Numbered from the stretch's first letter, positions 1 through 8,241 are shown. The stretch: 64,000 bases of DNA from Actinopolymorpha sp. NPDC004070 (GCF_040610475.1 NZ_JBEXMJ010000002.1:217541-281540), one strand, 5' to 3'. The notes: generated by a model from the letters alone, not told the origin. Numbers and translations: made by a program.

Positions 1-358
1 GCGCAGTCCGGGTGACAACCTCGTCGTCCCGATCGGCGTCCCGGCGAATCTGCACCAGCTCCTCACGCCGCCACGGCGCGAGCCCGCCCCACACTCCCCA
101 CGCGGCATGCCCGGTCTCGCGCCGCAGCGCGAACTCCAGGCACTCCACCCGCACCGGGCACCCACAACACAGCTCCTCGGCCCGGCGCTCGTAGGCATCA
201 CGAGCCTTGGTCGACCCCGGGTTCGGTTCGGGCAGGAACCACTCGTCGGCCCGGTCGGCATTCCGGGAGCAGAGTCCCCGGTGGTGGGTGATCTCCCGTA
301 GCTGGGAGTCGGTGAGTCGAGCAGTGCGGCGCAACTCGTGAACGTCGATTCGGCTCAT
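1..358 (-). CDS. WhiB-family iron-sulphur transcription factor, C-terminus cut by window edge
   Basis: About 119 residues are visible. They show the WhiB pattern: a first Cys in LCSRN, then CCGCPVRVEC (a CxxC plus a CxxxxxC spacing), followed by the GVWGG turn and a basic tail. These four cysteines normally hold a [4Fe-4S] cluster in a regulator that works with the primary sigma factor. The ATG at 358 overlaps the TGA of the upstream gene (355-612) by 4 bp, so the two are probably translationally coupled. WhiB-like genes are common on actinobacterial plasmids, phages and integrative elements. The C-terminus lies outside the window. Confidence 0.85.
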   Translation of the reverse strand, partial: MSRIDVHELRRTARLTDSQLREITHHRGLCSRNADRADEWFLPEPNPGSTKARDAYERRAEELCCGCPVRVECLEFALRRETGHAAWGVWGGLAPWRREELVQIRRDADRDDEVVTRTA

Positions 359-612
359 GCCGCACCCCCGCCGAGCGTCGCGTCGGCGACATCGAGTCCA
401 GCAGCATCCGAGTTCTTCATCGCCTCGACCGCCTCGGCCGGGACGACGACACGACCGCGAAGCCGGAACGCGCGCAGCTGGCCGGCCTTGATCGCCCGCC
501 GCACCGTCATCTGCGAGGCGCCGAACATCTCCGCGACTTCGGCAACGCTGAACCCACGACGGGGCACCGAGCGCCGGTGCTCAGCAGTTCGCCTGCGGTT
601 ACCTGGCTGCAC
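355..612 (-). CDS. Small helix-turn-helix (excisionase/MerR-type) DNA-binding protein
   Basis: 85 residues. The core GFSVAEVAEMFGASQMTV, followed by RRAIKAGQLRAFRLRGR, is the winged HTH seen in excisionase-family proteins. I start it at the GTG at 612 because a perfect AGGAGG (complement at 619-624) lies 6 nt upstream; a TTG farther upstream has no such site. It overlaps the WhiB-like start by 4 bp. A second excisionase-like gene lies next to the integrase at 9438, so this one may be a regulator rather than the recombination directionality factor. Confidence 0.75.
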   Translation of the reverse strand: MQPGNRRRTAEHRRSVPRRGFSVAEVAEMFGASQMTVRRAIKAGQLRAFRLRGRVVVPAEAVEAMKNSDAAGLDVADATLGGGAA

Positions 613-654
613 GGGTCGCCTCCTCGATCGACTATTCAAAGCTTGGTTAGCTCA

Positions 655-731
655 TAGTGCACTCTGTTGTTCGAGACGTCAAAGCAGGACATCGGAAGGG
701 GTTACGTGTCCTCGTTGCTTGTGGTGCACTA
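655..731. promoter_or_regulatory. Two TAGTGCAC-type half-palindromic operators between divergent genes
   Basis: TAGTGCACT lies at 655-663 and GGTGCACTA at 723-731, in the gap between the HTH gene (minus) and the GntR gene (plus). A perfect version, TAGTGCACTA, occurs at 7873-7882 ahead of the small-gene run. The arrangement suggests binding sites of the adjacent GntR protein, repressing both divergent promoters, as KorSA-type regulators do on AICEs. This is inference; no binding data exist here. Confidence 0.45.
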
Positions 732-771
732 GGACGTCAGAGTGCGCAGAGCAGAAGGAGACTGCCCGGCG

Positions 772-1170
772 ATGGCCAACTGGTCAGGTGAACCCGCCTA
801 CAAGCAGGTGGCGGAGGGACTACGGGCACGGATCCGGGACGGCCGGCTCAAGGTCGGGGCTCAGCTACCGTCGATCGCCGACCTGATGCACGAGTACGAG
901 GTGTCCATCACCGTGGTGCGGATGGCGCTCAGCGAGCTGCGTAGTGAAGGCCTGATCGACAGCCACCAGGGCAAGGGCAGCTTCGTACGCGCGGAGCCGT
1001 CGGCGGAGACGAAGACTCCTCCACCGTCCCCGGAGTTCGCCGCGATCATGCAGCATCTCGACCAGGTGCACGACGACGTCCGCCGCCTGGGTGACCGGCT
1101 GGACCATCTGGAGAAGTTCGTTCAGGGCGAAGACAAACCCGCGAAGCGATCGCGTCGACCCTCTTCCTGA
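772..1170 (+). CDS. GntR-family transcriptional regulator (KorSA-like, element control)
   Basis: 132 residues. The N-terminal ~70 residues form the GntR winged HTH: AYKQVAEGLRARIRDG, then LPSIADLMHEYEVSITVV and LIDSHQGKGSFV. There is no large ligand-binding domain; the C-terminus is a short coiled coil (MQHLDQVHDDVRRLGDRL). Small GntR proteins of this shape are typical of actinomycete integrative elements, where they control excision and transfer. ATG 772 is chosen because GAAGGAG lies 11 nt upstream. Its last 125 bp overlap, tail to tail, a small minus-strand gene (1046-1243). Confidence 0.8.
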   Translation: MANWSGEPAYKQVAEGLRARIRDGRLKVGAQLPSIADLMHEYEVSITVVRMALSELRSEGLIDSHQGKGSFVRAEPSAETKTPPPSPEFAAIMQHLDQVHDDVRRLGDRLDHLEKFVQGEDKPAKRSRRPSS

Positions 1171-1243
1171 GCTCGCCGGTTTCCTCCACCAGTGACTCCA
1201 GTCCAACCTCAAGCAACCTGCGTTCGGTCTCCGTAAGTGCCAT
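1046..1243 (-). CDS. Small coiled-coil protein overlapping the gntR 3' end
   Basis: 65 residues. The ATG at 1243 has GGAGG 7 nt upstream (complement at 1251-1255). The first ~36 residues (LTETERRLLEVGLESLVEE, then TGELRKRVDAIASRV) form a clean amphipathic helix. After that the peptide runs antisense through the GntR C-terminus and becomes Gly/Arg/Pro-rich. The start is convincing, but the tail may be read-through after loss of the original end. Function unknown. Confidence 0.45.
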   Translation of the reverse strand: MALTETERRLLEVGLESLVEETGELRKRVDAIASRVCLRPERTSPDGPAGHPGGGRRRAPGRDAA

Positions 1244-1381
1244 GATCCGGCCTCCGCGCGACGCCGTCCGCAAGCCACAAGGTCCTGGGGGCGGCAGCTC
1301 TGGTCCCCGATGATCAGTAGCGTTCCCGGTGGAGCCGGAATGGTCCAATAACCATTACTCATACCGACCGCGACGGCGACC

Positions 1382-3820
1382 TCACGGCTGGTTGACGGTC
1401 ACCTCGTACTGGTCGCCGACCAGGCGTTCGAGGGCAGAGTTCTCGGGTTGCCAGCCCAGGTCAGAGCGGATCTTCGTGGTGTCCGCTGTCAGCACCGGGG
1501 CTTCCGCGCCGTACGCCTGCTGGTGCCGGACGGCCACCAGACGACCAGTCACACTCTCGGCGACGCGAACGATGTCCAGCACACTCGCCGGGGTAGCTCC
1601 GACGTTGTAGACCTCGTGCCTACCCGGATCGGCTGCCTGCAGTGCAAGCGCCACGGCACGGGCGATGTCACGGACGTGGACGAAGTCGCGAATGGCGGTG
1701 CCGTCGCCGTTGACGACCAGCTCGTTCTCGCGGCCGGCCGCGACCGCCGCGACTTTCGGGATTACACGGGTGAGGTCGGGGTCGGCGCGTCCACCCGCTG
1801 CGCCGGCGGCGTTGAACAGACGCAGCGTCGTCGCCCCGAGCGCACCGGTCGCCGCCTGCCAGCCGATCAGGTCCTCCGCCGCCACCTTGGACGCTGGGTA
1901 CGGGTTCATCGGGGCCAGAGGCGTGGCCTCGTCGATGGGCTGCTTCGCCGGCGTTCCGTACACAGCCGCGGTCGAGCTGAAGACGAGCCGCGCGGGCGTG
2001 CCGGTCCGGTCGGTCTCGGCGGCGAGCGCGTCCAGCAGGTTCAGCGTGCCGACCGTGTTGACCCGGTAGTACTGCCGCGGCATCGACGCGGCCTCGCGTA
2101 CCCGCGCCAGGGCGACCAGGTGGGCAACCGCGTCGACGTCCCGCACGAGATCATGGGTCGACTCGGGATCGGCGAGGTCACCACGCCTGATCTCGACCCC
2201 TTCAGGAAGCCATGGGTCGGTCTTGTGGACCCCGGCGACGACGTCGAACCCGGCACCCAGCAGCTCCCGGGCAACGGCGTTACCCAGCCGGTTCACCTCT
2301 GCCTCGGTGAACGGCAGCCCGGTCGTCGGGGCGTCCGGATCGACCGAGACCAGGCTCCCCTCCTGGTTAGTGGCCACCAGGCCGGCAAAGATCTCGTCGT
2401 ACACGTCGGCGTCGATGACCGCGACCGAGAGGATCTCGCCACACAGCGACAGCGGATCCAGGCCAACGCCGAAGCACCACATCCGGAAAGTGCCCGCCTC
2501 CCGCGCACGCACCATCGACCGGAACGGCTCGGTGCCCTCGTAGTCAATCGGCGTCACGCTGCTGCCATCCGCCTCCTCCATGCCGAGGAACTCCTCGGCA
2601 AACTCCCGCATCGACGAACGCCACAGGCTGAAGTCGTTGGCCTGGTGCGACGGCGCGATGCTGGACGGCTGGAAGACGCCCGCGGGCATCAGGTGGTACA
2701 GGCTCGAAGCAGTGGCGACCGCTGCCGCGTCTCGGTAGTGCAGCACGAACGACGCCTTCCCGTCCCTACCCTTCCGGATGGTGAGCGTGTCGATCGACGG
2801 GAGAACCGACCTGCGCGCCAGGTCAAAAGGGTCACCGACCCTCGACCGGAACGGCAGGTCGTCGAGGCTGACCGCGTTGCCCGACGGCGAGGTGCGCGCC
2901 ATCTGGCCGCCGTACTCGTGCGCCAGGGCACTGGAGACGTCGACCACAGAATCGAAGTACGAGGTGTAGCCGAAGGTCAGGTTCGCTTCCGGTGAGCTCC
3001 AGTCGACCTCGAGCAGCCGGTAGCCCGGGCGGTTCTCGAACAGCGTCGGCCGGGCCAGGTCCCGCACTGCGCGGGAGTACCGCTCGTACGGCGTACCCGC
3101 AGCGGTGAGCGGAAGCGTCGAGCGGGCCTCCGGATCGGTCCCCACCACGGTCGGGGGCGGGATTGCCGGCGTCCAGGCCAGCCTGACCTCGGAGAACTCA
3201 CGCGGCTCGGCCAACATCCACGACTGCTTCGCCAGGACCGGGCTCCCGTCGTACCTGGCCGCATGGGTATAAAGGTCGGCCGCGGACCATGTCAGGTCCC
3301 GCCGGTTTGAGTCAAGGTGCTGCCGGACGGTGCGCCACTGCCGCTGGCTCAACTCAACCTCGTGCGCCTGGTCTGCGGCATGGCCCCGCGGTTCGCTGTG
3401 GGCCGCAGTCGTCGGTCCACCACCCACAATCGCGCCAGGAAGCAGTCCCAGGACCTCGGCGGGGATATCCAGTACCTGCTGGAGATGCCAGAGCCGGTCA
3501 ATGCTTCGCAGCTTCTGGCGACCGCTCTCCAGCTGGCTGACGTACGACTGCGTGAACGCCAGCTTCTCAGCCAACTGTGCCTGGGTAACACCATGAGCCG
3601 CCCGCCACTCGCGAAGGATCTCGCCGATGTTCGAGCCGTCCGGAGGGGTCGTACGGCGACCGACGTAGAGCCACGGAGCCCGTGCCTTGGGCCGCTCCTG
3701 GGGCTTCCGGCATCGGTTTGCGGTGGCTGACTTCTCGCACGCACTGCACGTCGACGTCTTGTTGTACCTGCTCAACCGTGTACCGCAGGTCGAGCAGTGA
3801 GCCGGCGTCGAGCGAGCCAT
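1382..3820 (-). CDS. Fusion: zinc-finger/XRE/Nudix-like regulator joined to a truncated NAD-dependent epimerase
   Basis: 812 residues. Residues 9-28 hold a zinc ribbon (C9xxC12...C25xxC28). Residues ~67-120 are an XRE-type HTH (GVTQAQLAEKLAFTQSYVSQ). Residues ~245-500 form a conserved actinobacterial sensor domain with a degenerate Nudix-box-like segment (REFAEEFLG, from ~405). From G513 onward it is an extended SDR sugar-nucleotide epimerase with STAAVYG (616-622) and catalytic Y641-PAS-K645. The junction PFTEAEVNRL|GNAVAREL joins the regulator directly to what is normally the first Rossmann helix, so the GxxGxxG strand-loop is missing. The ATG at 3820 has GGGAGG 5 nt upstream. The epimerase half is probably unable to bind NAD normally; the regulator half may still work. 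Confidence 0.8.
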   Translation of the reverse strand: MARSTPAHCSTCGTRLSRYNKTSTCSACEKSATANRCRKPQERPKARAPWLYVGRRTTPPDGSNIGEILREWRAAHGVTQAQLAEKLAFTQSYVSQLESGRQKLRSIDRLWHLQQVLDIPAEVLGLLPGAIVGGGPTTAAHSEPRGHAADQAHEVELSQRQWRTVRQHLDSNRRDLTWSAADLYTHAARYDGSPVLAKQSWMLAEPREFSEVRLAWTPAIPPPTVVGTDPEARSTLPLTAAGTPYERYSRAVRDLARPTLFENRPGYRLLEVDWSSPEANLTFGYTSYFDSVVDVSSALAHEYGGQMARTSPSGNAVSLDDLPFRSRVGDPFDLARRSVLPSIDTLTIRKGRDGKASFVLHYRDAAAVATASSLYHLMPAGVFQPSSIAPSHQANDFSLWRSSMREFAEEFLGMEEADGSSVTPIDYEGTEPFRSMVRAREAGTFRMWCFGVGLDPLSLCGEILSVAVIDADVYDEIFAGLVATNQEGSLVSVDPDAPTTGLPFTEAEVNRLGNAVARELLGAGFDVVAGVHKTDPWLPEGVEIRRGDLADPESTHDLVRDVDAVAHLVALARVREAASMPRQYYRVNTVGTLNLLDALAAETDRTGTPARLVFSSTAAVYGTPAKQPIDEATPLAPMNPYPASKVAAEDLIGWQAATGALGATTLRLFNAAGAAGGRADPDLTRVIPKVAAVAAGRENELVVNGDGTAIRDFVHVRDIARAVALALQAADPGRHEVYNVGATPASVLDIVRVAESVTGRLVAVRHQQAYGAEAPVLTADTTKIRSDLGWQPENSALERLVGDQYEVTVNQP

Positions 3821-3949
3821 TGGAACCTCCCGGGGCAGCATCTCTCACGACGGTACCCGAGTACGGCACCACACCGTCCCGCCTGCACCGACTTACGCCC
3901 GCCCATCTTGACTACGTTAGGCCGGGACCTAAAGGCCTTGCAGGATGCC

Positions 3950-6900
3950 CTAGTTAATAGGTCGCTTGATCTCGTGATCTCGGGCGCAGCGAAGGGTTAT
4001 CAATTTTTCCTTCTCCTCACTCTTGTGCAGCAAGAAGAGTTCTCGCGACCCGCACTCCGCGCACACCTCAACCCGTGCAATGGGCCAGAGATCTAGCGAT
4101 TGTAGAGAGGAACTGCCGCGCACATAGATTCTGTTTGGTTCAACTACGCCTGCGCTGGGGTCTTCGAAGGCTTCCCACTCGGGATGACTTCCTCGCAAGC
4201 GCCGCCCCCGTATGGCGAAGCTCCCGTTACCGACGTATGAGCACGCGTCAACCAGATCCCAATGAAGTCCCGACAGCCAGCCCACTGCCTCAAGCGTGGC
4301 AACAACTTCGGATTCCAACGTCTCTACTTCGCGCTCCAGCTCGTGGTCGGGTTGCACCCTAGACGCATGACGGGAATAGTTCCTCATTGCGAGCAACCGG
4401 CTGAGCGGCCCGAGCCCCCCAGCGTCATCCAAAATGTTTTCTATCTCGGGGAGCTCGGGAACGGACCCAGCCTTGAGCAGGTCCGTGACCCGTCTGTGCC
4501 ACACTCCGAACGTCGCTCCATCACCTCGCGTGAATGGATCACGAAGCGCCCTGGTCAGGCCCCCGCCACGCTGGATTAGGACTGCAACGGAAAGCACCCC
4601 GACGCACCGCGCCACGCTCTCTCCAAGTTTGAGCAGGGCATCTTGACGCTGGCCGAGCTGAGTCGCGGTCCGATACTGCCGAGCCGATGCTGCTACTTGG
4701 TATGGATAGCTCCACTCTGCACGCCATACCGGGTCCTCAAGCGGTGACATTAGCTCCCCAATGATGCGCCCATCGGACGCCGCGGCCCGAGCCGTACGGC
4801 GAATGTCATTAACGCCGGCACGCGGGTTACTAAACACGTTCGGCAGGACCTGTGAGGTGGCGGCAGCGAGCGCTGCCCGTCCCGCGTAAAGCTCCTCCAG
4901 CCATCCGTTGACCGCCACGTCCTTGATCAGCGTCAGCGGCACGAGGGTGTGGGGCGAAAGACGCCTAACTCCCGCGCCCTCCTCGCTCCCACGTTGGAGC
5001 CATTCACACAAGGCAAATCCAAAGTCACCGATTGGTCGCAGTACTGTAAGTGGCGTCAATGCGTCACCGAATCCTCCTGGCAGCAGGCGCCAACTGACAT
5101 GCTGCCCTACTACATCGCCATCGATACACGCGGCGAGTGGTAGTTCCGACTCTGTCGCCTCCGGGAGGTCCGCTGCAGTGGCAACCGCCTGAAGGTCGTG
5201 CCCGCGCAGCAGGCGTTTCCCTTCCTTGTCCCGCTGCGTGAGCGAGCGATTTGGAACCTGCCGCGCTACTCTTGAAAGCGGTCCGAATCCGGTACTAGGC
5301 CAACTGTTAATAAAGGGAGCTTGAGGTAGCGAATATCCAATCTCGATTGATCCAAGGTCGGCTTGCGAGTCCGGGTATAGTTCCGTCAGATCGCGCTGCA
5401 AGGAGTCTTCGAGATCTTGGCGTAGAGGCACCCGCCAACGGTCCCGAAGTGCGGGATCCGGAATAATTCTTCCTTGCTCGTCCCGCTGGACCTCACCGAG
5501 CGGATCCAAGGCGCCAGCAGTTCTACGGAGAAGTCGCCACAGCGTCGGGGTGAGGTCGCCGGACAGGTCCGACCCTTCTAGAGCTGACGCCAGCGCCATA
5601 GTGAAGGAAGACCAGGTCGCCCAAGTCTGACCGCTGAGAGACCGCAGTGCGCGCAGTAGGTGGTCGGCCCCCTCGAAACGGCTGACCAGCTTCGCCGACT
5701 CCAATGCATCGATTACATCGGCGTTCACCTCGAAGTGCTGCCGCATTGGATGGTCGACCCTGACCTCGCGATAACCGAAGTCATCCGCGTCGAACAGCAG
5801 CGCGCTGTGTTCGCCGTCGACAGAACGTTCTTCACTCAACTCGCCCTCTCTTGCGCGCTCGTACCGCTGCACGATGTCGCTGATATGCTGGTCGGTGAGG
5901 TACTTGCGCTTGCTACCCACGAATTTGCGTCTGGTCGCGCACTGTCCGCCTGCGTCTAAGGCGATCACTTTCCCGCGAAGCCGAGACGGCTTCCGATTCG
6001 ACAACACCAAGATGTACGTAGGAATCGCCGTATTCGGCCAGAGTTGTGCAGGCAGGGCGATCACGCCTTCTAGGATGTCCTGCTCCAGCAACCACCTACG
6101 GATCTCCGACTCGCCAGATCCCGCGCCACCCCGGTTGAGAGGCGAGGCGTTGAGCAGGATAGCGGCACGCGCTCCGCCCTGCTCAGCCGACCGCATGTGA
6201 CTTACCACGTGCTGAACGAATAGCAGGCTGCCGTCGCTGAGGCTCGGTAACCCAGCTCCGAACCTTCCAGCGAACGCCAAGTCCCTCGCCTCCCTTGTGA
6301 CTACCTCCTGTTGCCTCTTCCAGGAAACGCCGAACGGTGGGGCCGCCATCAGGTAGTGAAACGTTTCACTGCTGTATCGATCATCGACCAGCACGTCACC
6401 CCGTGAAAGCCCACCCGGTTCCATGCCCTTCATCAGCAGTAGGGAGCAAGCCACGGCGTAAGCCTGCGCGTTCACTTCCTGACCGGCGACGACCAGTTCG
6501 GAACGCGTTCTCTCGCCCCGCAGGAGAGTCTCGGCAGCAGAGAACATGCCGCCAGTACCGCAGCAGGGGTCGTAGACCCGAACCTGGCGATGCGTGCGGC
6601 TCAGCTCTGCAATGTCCGGACCGAGGACGAGCCGTGCGGTAATCGAAGTGACGTCTCGTGGGGTTGTGTGCTCCCACAGCACGTCCAAGGTTTCGGTCAA
6701 GCGCCGCAGCAGCTCCTCGAATGCCTGACCCATCTGCGGTACGGGAACCGTCGCATGGCTCAGATCGAGCGCTGCGAAGTGGGACACTACCCGCCCCAAC
6801 AGATGCGCTTTCGCGAGGCTATGGACGGTTTCCGCGAAATGGAACGAGTCCAGCAGGTCTACGAGCCCTGCCGGGCATTCCTGTGCAAGGCGATACAAGT

Positions 6901-7177
6901 CCGCGGCAAGAGACTGCTCGCCTCGGACTGCGTGAGATTCAGGGCCAGGTAGGAGCCTTACAAGTCCAGCATCGGCAGCTGCGCCCTCAGGGCAGCCTGC
7001 GCGTCTGCCTTCGCTCGACTCAGGCGCGCCTCCCTGGCCGCGCAGGCAATCCATCCTGCGCAACACCGTGAAAGGCAGGATGACCGAGCCGAACTCGGTC
7101 GTCCTGATATTGCCCCTCAACAGGTCCGTCACGGACCAGATTGAATCGGCCAGACCTTGCTGCCCGTCCCCGACCAT
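3950..7177 (-). CDS. HsdM-like protein with altered catalytic motif and C-terminal HEPN-like extension
   Basis: 1075 residues. Residues ~10-620 follow type I methylase subunits: HsdM_N (SIWSVTDLLRG, then VILPFTVLRR), motif I DPCCGTGG (203-210), then ASPLNRGGAGSGESEIRRW and ALPAQLWPNTAIPTYILVLS. The catalytic N/DPPF tetrapeptide reads A279-PPF, so methyl transfer is doubtful. Residues ~655-780 resemble a single HsdS-like target-recognition stretch (RLLRGHDL...DGDVVGQHVSW). Residues ~825-1000 are helical with R932-NYSR-H937, fitting the Rx4-6H HEPN nuclease motif. C1039xxC1042 and C1064/H1068 could bind zinc. ATG 7177 has GGAG 8 nt upstream. No hsdR or hsdS gene lies nearby. Lower G+C than the chromosome implies transfer. 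A defence role is inferred. Residues ~46-73 look locally frameshifted. Confidence 0.75.
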   Translation of the reverse strand: MVGDGQQGLADSIWSVTDLLRGNIRTTEFGSVILPFTVLRRMDCLRGQGGAPESSEGRRAGCPEGAAADAGLVRLLPGPESHAVRGEQSLAADLYRLAQECPAGLVDLLDSFHFAETVHSLAKAHLLGRVVSHFAALDLSHATVPVPQMGQAFEELLRRLTETLDVLWEHTTPRDVTSITARLVLGPDIAELSRTHRQVRVYDPCCGTGGMFSAAETLLRGERTRSELVVAGQEVNAQAYAVACSLLLMKGMEPGGLSRGDVLVDDRYSSETFHYLMAAPPFGVSWKRQQEVVTREARDLAFAGRFGAGLPSLSDGSLLFVQHVVSHMRSAEQGGARAAILLNASPLNRGGAGSGESEIRRWLLEQDILEGVIALPAQLWPNTAIPTYILVLSNRKPSRLRGKVIALDAGGQCATRRKFVGSKRKYLTDQHISDIVQRYERAREGELSEERSVDGEHSALLFDADDFGYREVRVDHPMRQHFEVNADVIDALESAKLVSRFEGADHLLRALRSLSGQTWATWSSFTMALASALEGSDLSGDLTPTLWRLLRRTAGALDPLGEVQRDEQGRIIPDPALRDRWRVPLRQDLEDSLQRDLTELYPDSQADLGSIEIGYSLPQAPFINSWPSTGFGPLSRVARQVPNRSLTQRDKEGKRLLRGHDLQAVATAADLPEATESELPLAACIDGDVVGQHVSWRLLPGGFGDALTPLTVLRPIGDFGFALCEWLQRGSEEGAGVRRLSPHTLVPLTLIKDVAVNGWLEELYAGRAALAAATSQVLPNVFSNPRAGVNDIRRTARAAASDGRIIGELMSPLEDPVWRAEWSYPYQVAASARQYRTATQLGQRQDALLKLGESVARCVGVLSVAVLIQRGGGLTRALRDPFTRGDGATFGVWHRRVTDLLKAGSVPELPEIENILDDAGGLGPLSRLLAMRNYSRHASRVQPDHELEREVETLESEVVATLEAVGWLSGLHWDLVDACSYVGNGSFAIRGRRLRGSHPEWEAFEDPSAGVVEPNRIYVRGSSSLQSLDLWPIARVEVCAECGSRELFLLHKSEEKEKLITLRCARDHEIKRPIN

Positions 7178-7644
7178 CGCGCACACTCCGTCCTGATGAT
7201 CTTCTTTCGTACGAGAGTCGCACATCACCGCATCGAGGTGTGCACAGGCCGGAACCAGTGATGAGCCGCCGAGGCGACCGTAGAGGTAGGAAGCGCGCGA
7301 AAGAACGCCGAACGGCAGGCATCTTGAGAAGGCCGGCATCGCACGGGAAGGGGCCTTGCCGCGTGTGCGGTTCCATCCAATCGACGAACGGGCCGCACCG
7401 CCGGCGGGTAGTCCGTCAGTTCGTTACCACAGGCAGCGCCCTCCGGCCGGATGTGTCCTGGCCGCAGATTCCGCACAATACGCAGATCCTCGCCCAATGG
7501 ACGTCTGCGCAGGTCAGAGGCCCTCGGACCCCTGGGCGACGCCAGCCGCAGAACCTTGCATTAATCGCCGCACAACTGCCAGTCCGCGCCGGGCTCCGTG
7601 TCCTCGTCAGCCTGAACAGCGCCCACACATCGATTGTGCGGGAC

Positions 7645-7748
7645 TTCTGCGCCAGTTCTGCGGCTGCGCTGGCTTGAATCGTTCAGGCCTCTGGCCCGGG
7701 CGGACACGTCGGCGGACCAGGTTCTGCGCGTTCTGCGGATTCTGCGGC
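7645..7748 (+). repeat. Iteron-like TTCTGCG direct repeats
   Basis: Five copies of TTCTGCG begin at 7645, 7656, 7722, 7731 and 7740. The last three form a tandem array with an exact 9-bp period (ttctgcgcg, ttctgcgga, ttctgcggc). Short direct repeats in an intergenic zone of a mobile element are typical of initiator or relaxase binding sites, but no partner gene is in view. Confidence 0.5.
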
Positions 7749-7872
7749 GGACAGACAGATAGTCGACGCCTACTCCGAAAGCCCGGGAAGAGGCTCGTGC
7801 AGGTCGACGGACAAGGCCAGTCCGCAGGGTAATCCCACGTTCTTCAACTCTGCTTTGATCCTCCATGCCTCC

Positions 7873-7882
7873 TAGTGCACTA
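7873..7882. promoter_or_regulatory. Perfect TAGTGCACTA palindrome, probable GntR operator
   Basis: A 10-bp perfect palindrome about 130 bp before the first small plus-strand gene. It matches the two imperfect copies flanking the gntR gene (655-663, 723-731). The shared sequence links the regulator to the small-gene operon. Confidence 0.45.
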
Positions 7883-8010
7883 TGTGGTGATGCTCGCGGT
7901 GCTCGCCGACTGTTTACGAGTAGGGAGACGCAGGAGTCCATGGAGGAACGCGGCAACGCCAACCACGGAGGGCCCGAACGTTTGGCCAGCACGGCCGGCG
8001 GTGATCGGCG

Positions 8011-8241
8011 ATGAACCTGCACGTCGATCGGCTGGTCCGCGTACATCAGAGCTCCGACGGTCTGTGGACCTGGCGGTGCTCCTTGTGCGCCGGTGCTCGT
8101 CCCTATGTCGGCACCGCAACCACCTGGGCGCTCGCCTACGCAGACGCCGACCAGCACATCCGTACCGCCCACCCAGCCAACACCACACCACGCGACACCC
8201 ACGCGAGAGAAGCACAGCAATGGACGAGCACACCGGCGTGA
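8011..8241 (+). CDS. Small C2H2-like zinc-finger protein of the element
   Basis: 76 residues. C-x2-C in WRCSLCAGARPY and H-x4-H in QHIRTAHP, about 28 residues apart, give a classic C2H2 zinc-finger spacing. The tail is Thr/Pro/Ala-rich. It overlaps the next gene by 22 bp, so they are probably co-translated. The ribosome site before ATG 8011 is weak, so the start is uncertain. No named family recognised; comparable tiny proteins are common in AICE transfer or regulatory operons. Confidence 0.55.
   Translation: MNLHVDRLVRVHQSSDGLWTWRCSLCAGARPYVGTATTWALAYADADQHIRTAHPANTTPRDTHAREAQQWTSTPA

Larger units (their letters stand above)
7178..8010. other. Gene-free stretch with short repeats between divergent operons
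   Basis: I see no convincing protein in any frame across these ~830 bp; the long open frames are Arg/Pro/Cys-rich shadows without ribosome sites. It should hold the promoter of the minus-strand methylase-like gene and of the plus-strand small-gene run. It contains a cluster of TTCTGCG repeats (7645-7748) and a perfect TAGTGCACTA palindrome (7873-7882). A replication or transfer origin is possible but unproven. Confidence 0.5.

Noticed and set aside
3950..7177. Complete type I restriction-modification system
   Set aside because: No hsdR or hsdS gene is present and the catalytic tetrapeptide is altered.
7645..7748. CRISPR array
   Set aside because: Repeats are only 7-9 bp and tandem, with no spacers or cas genes.
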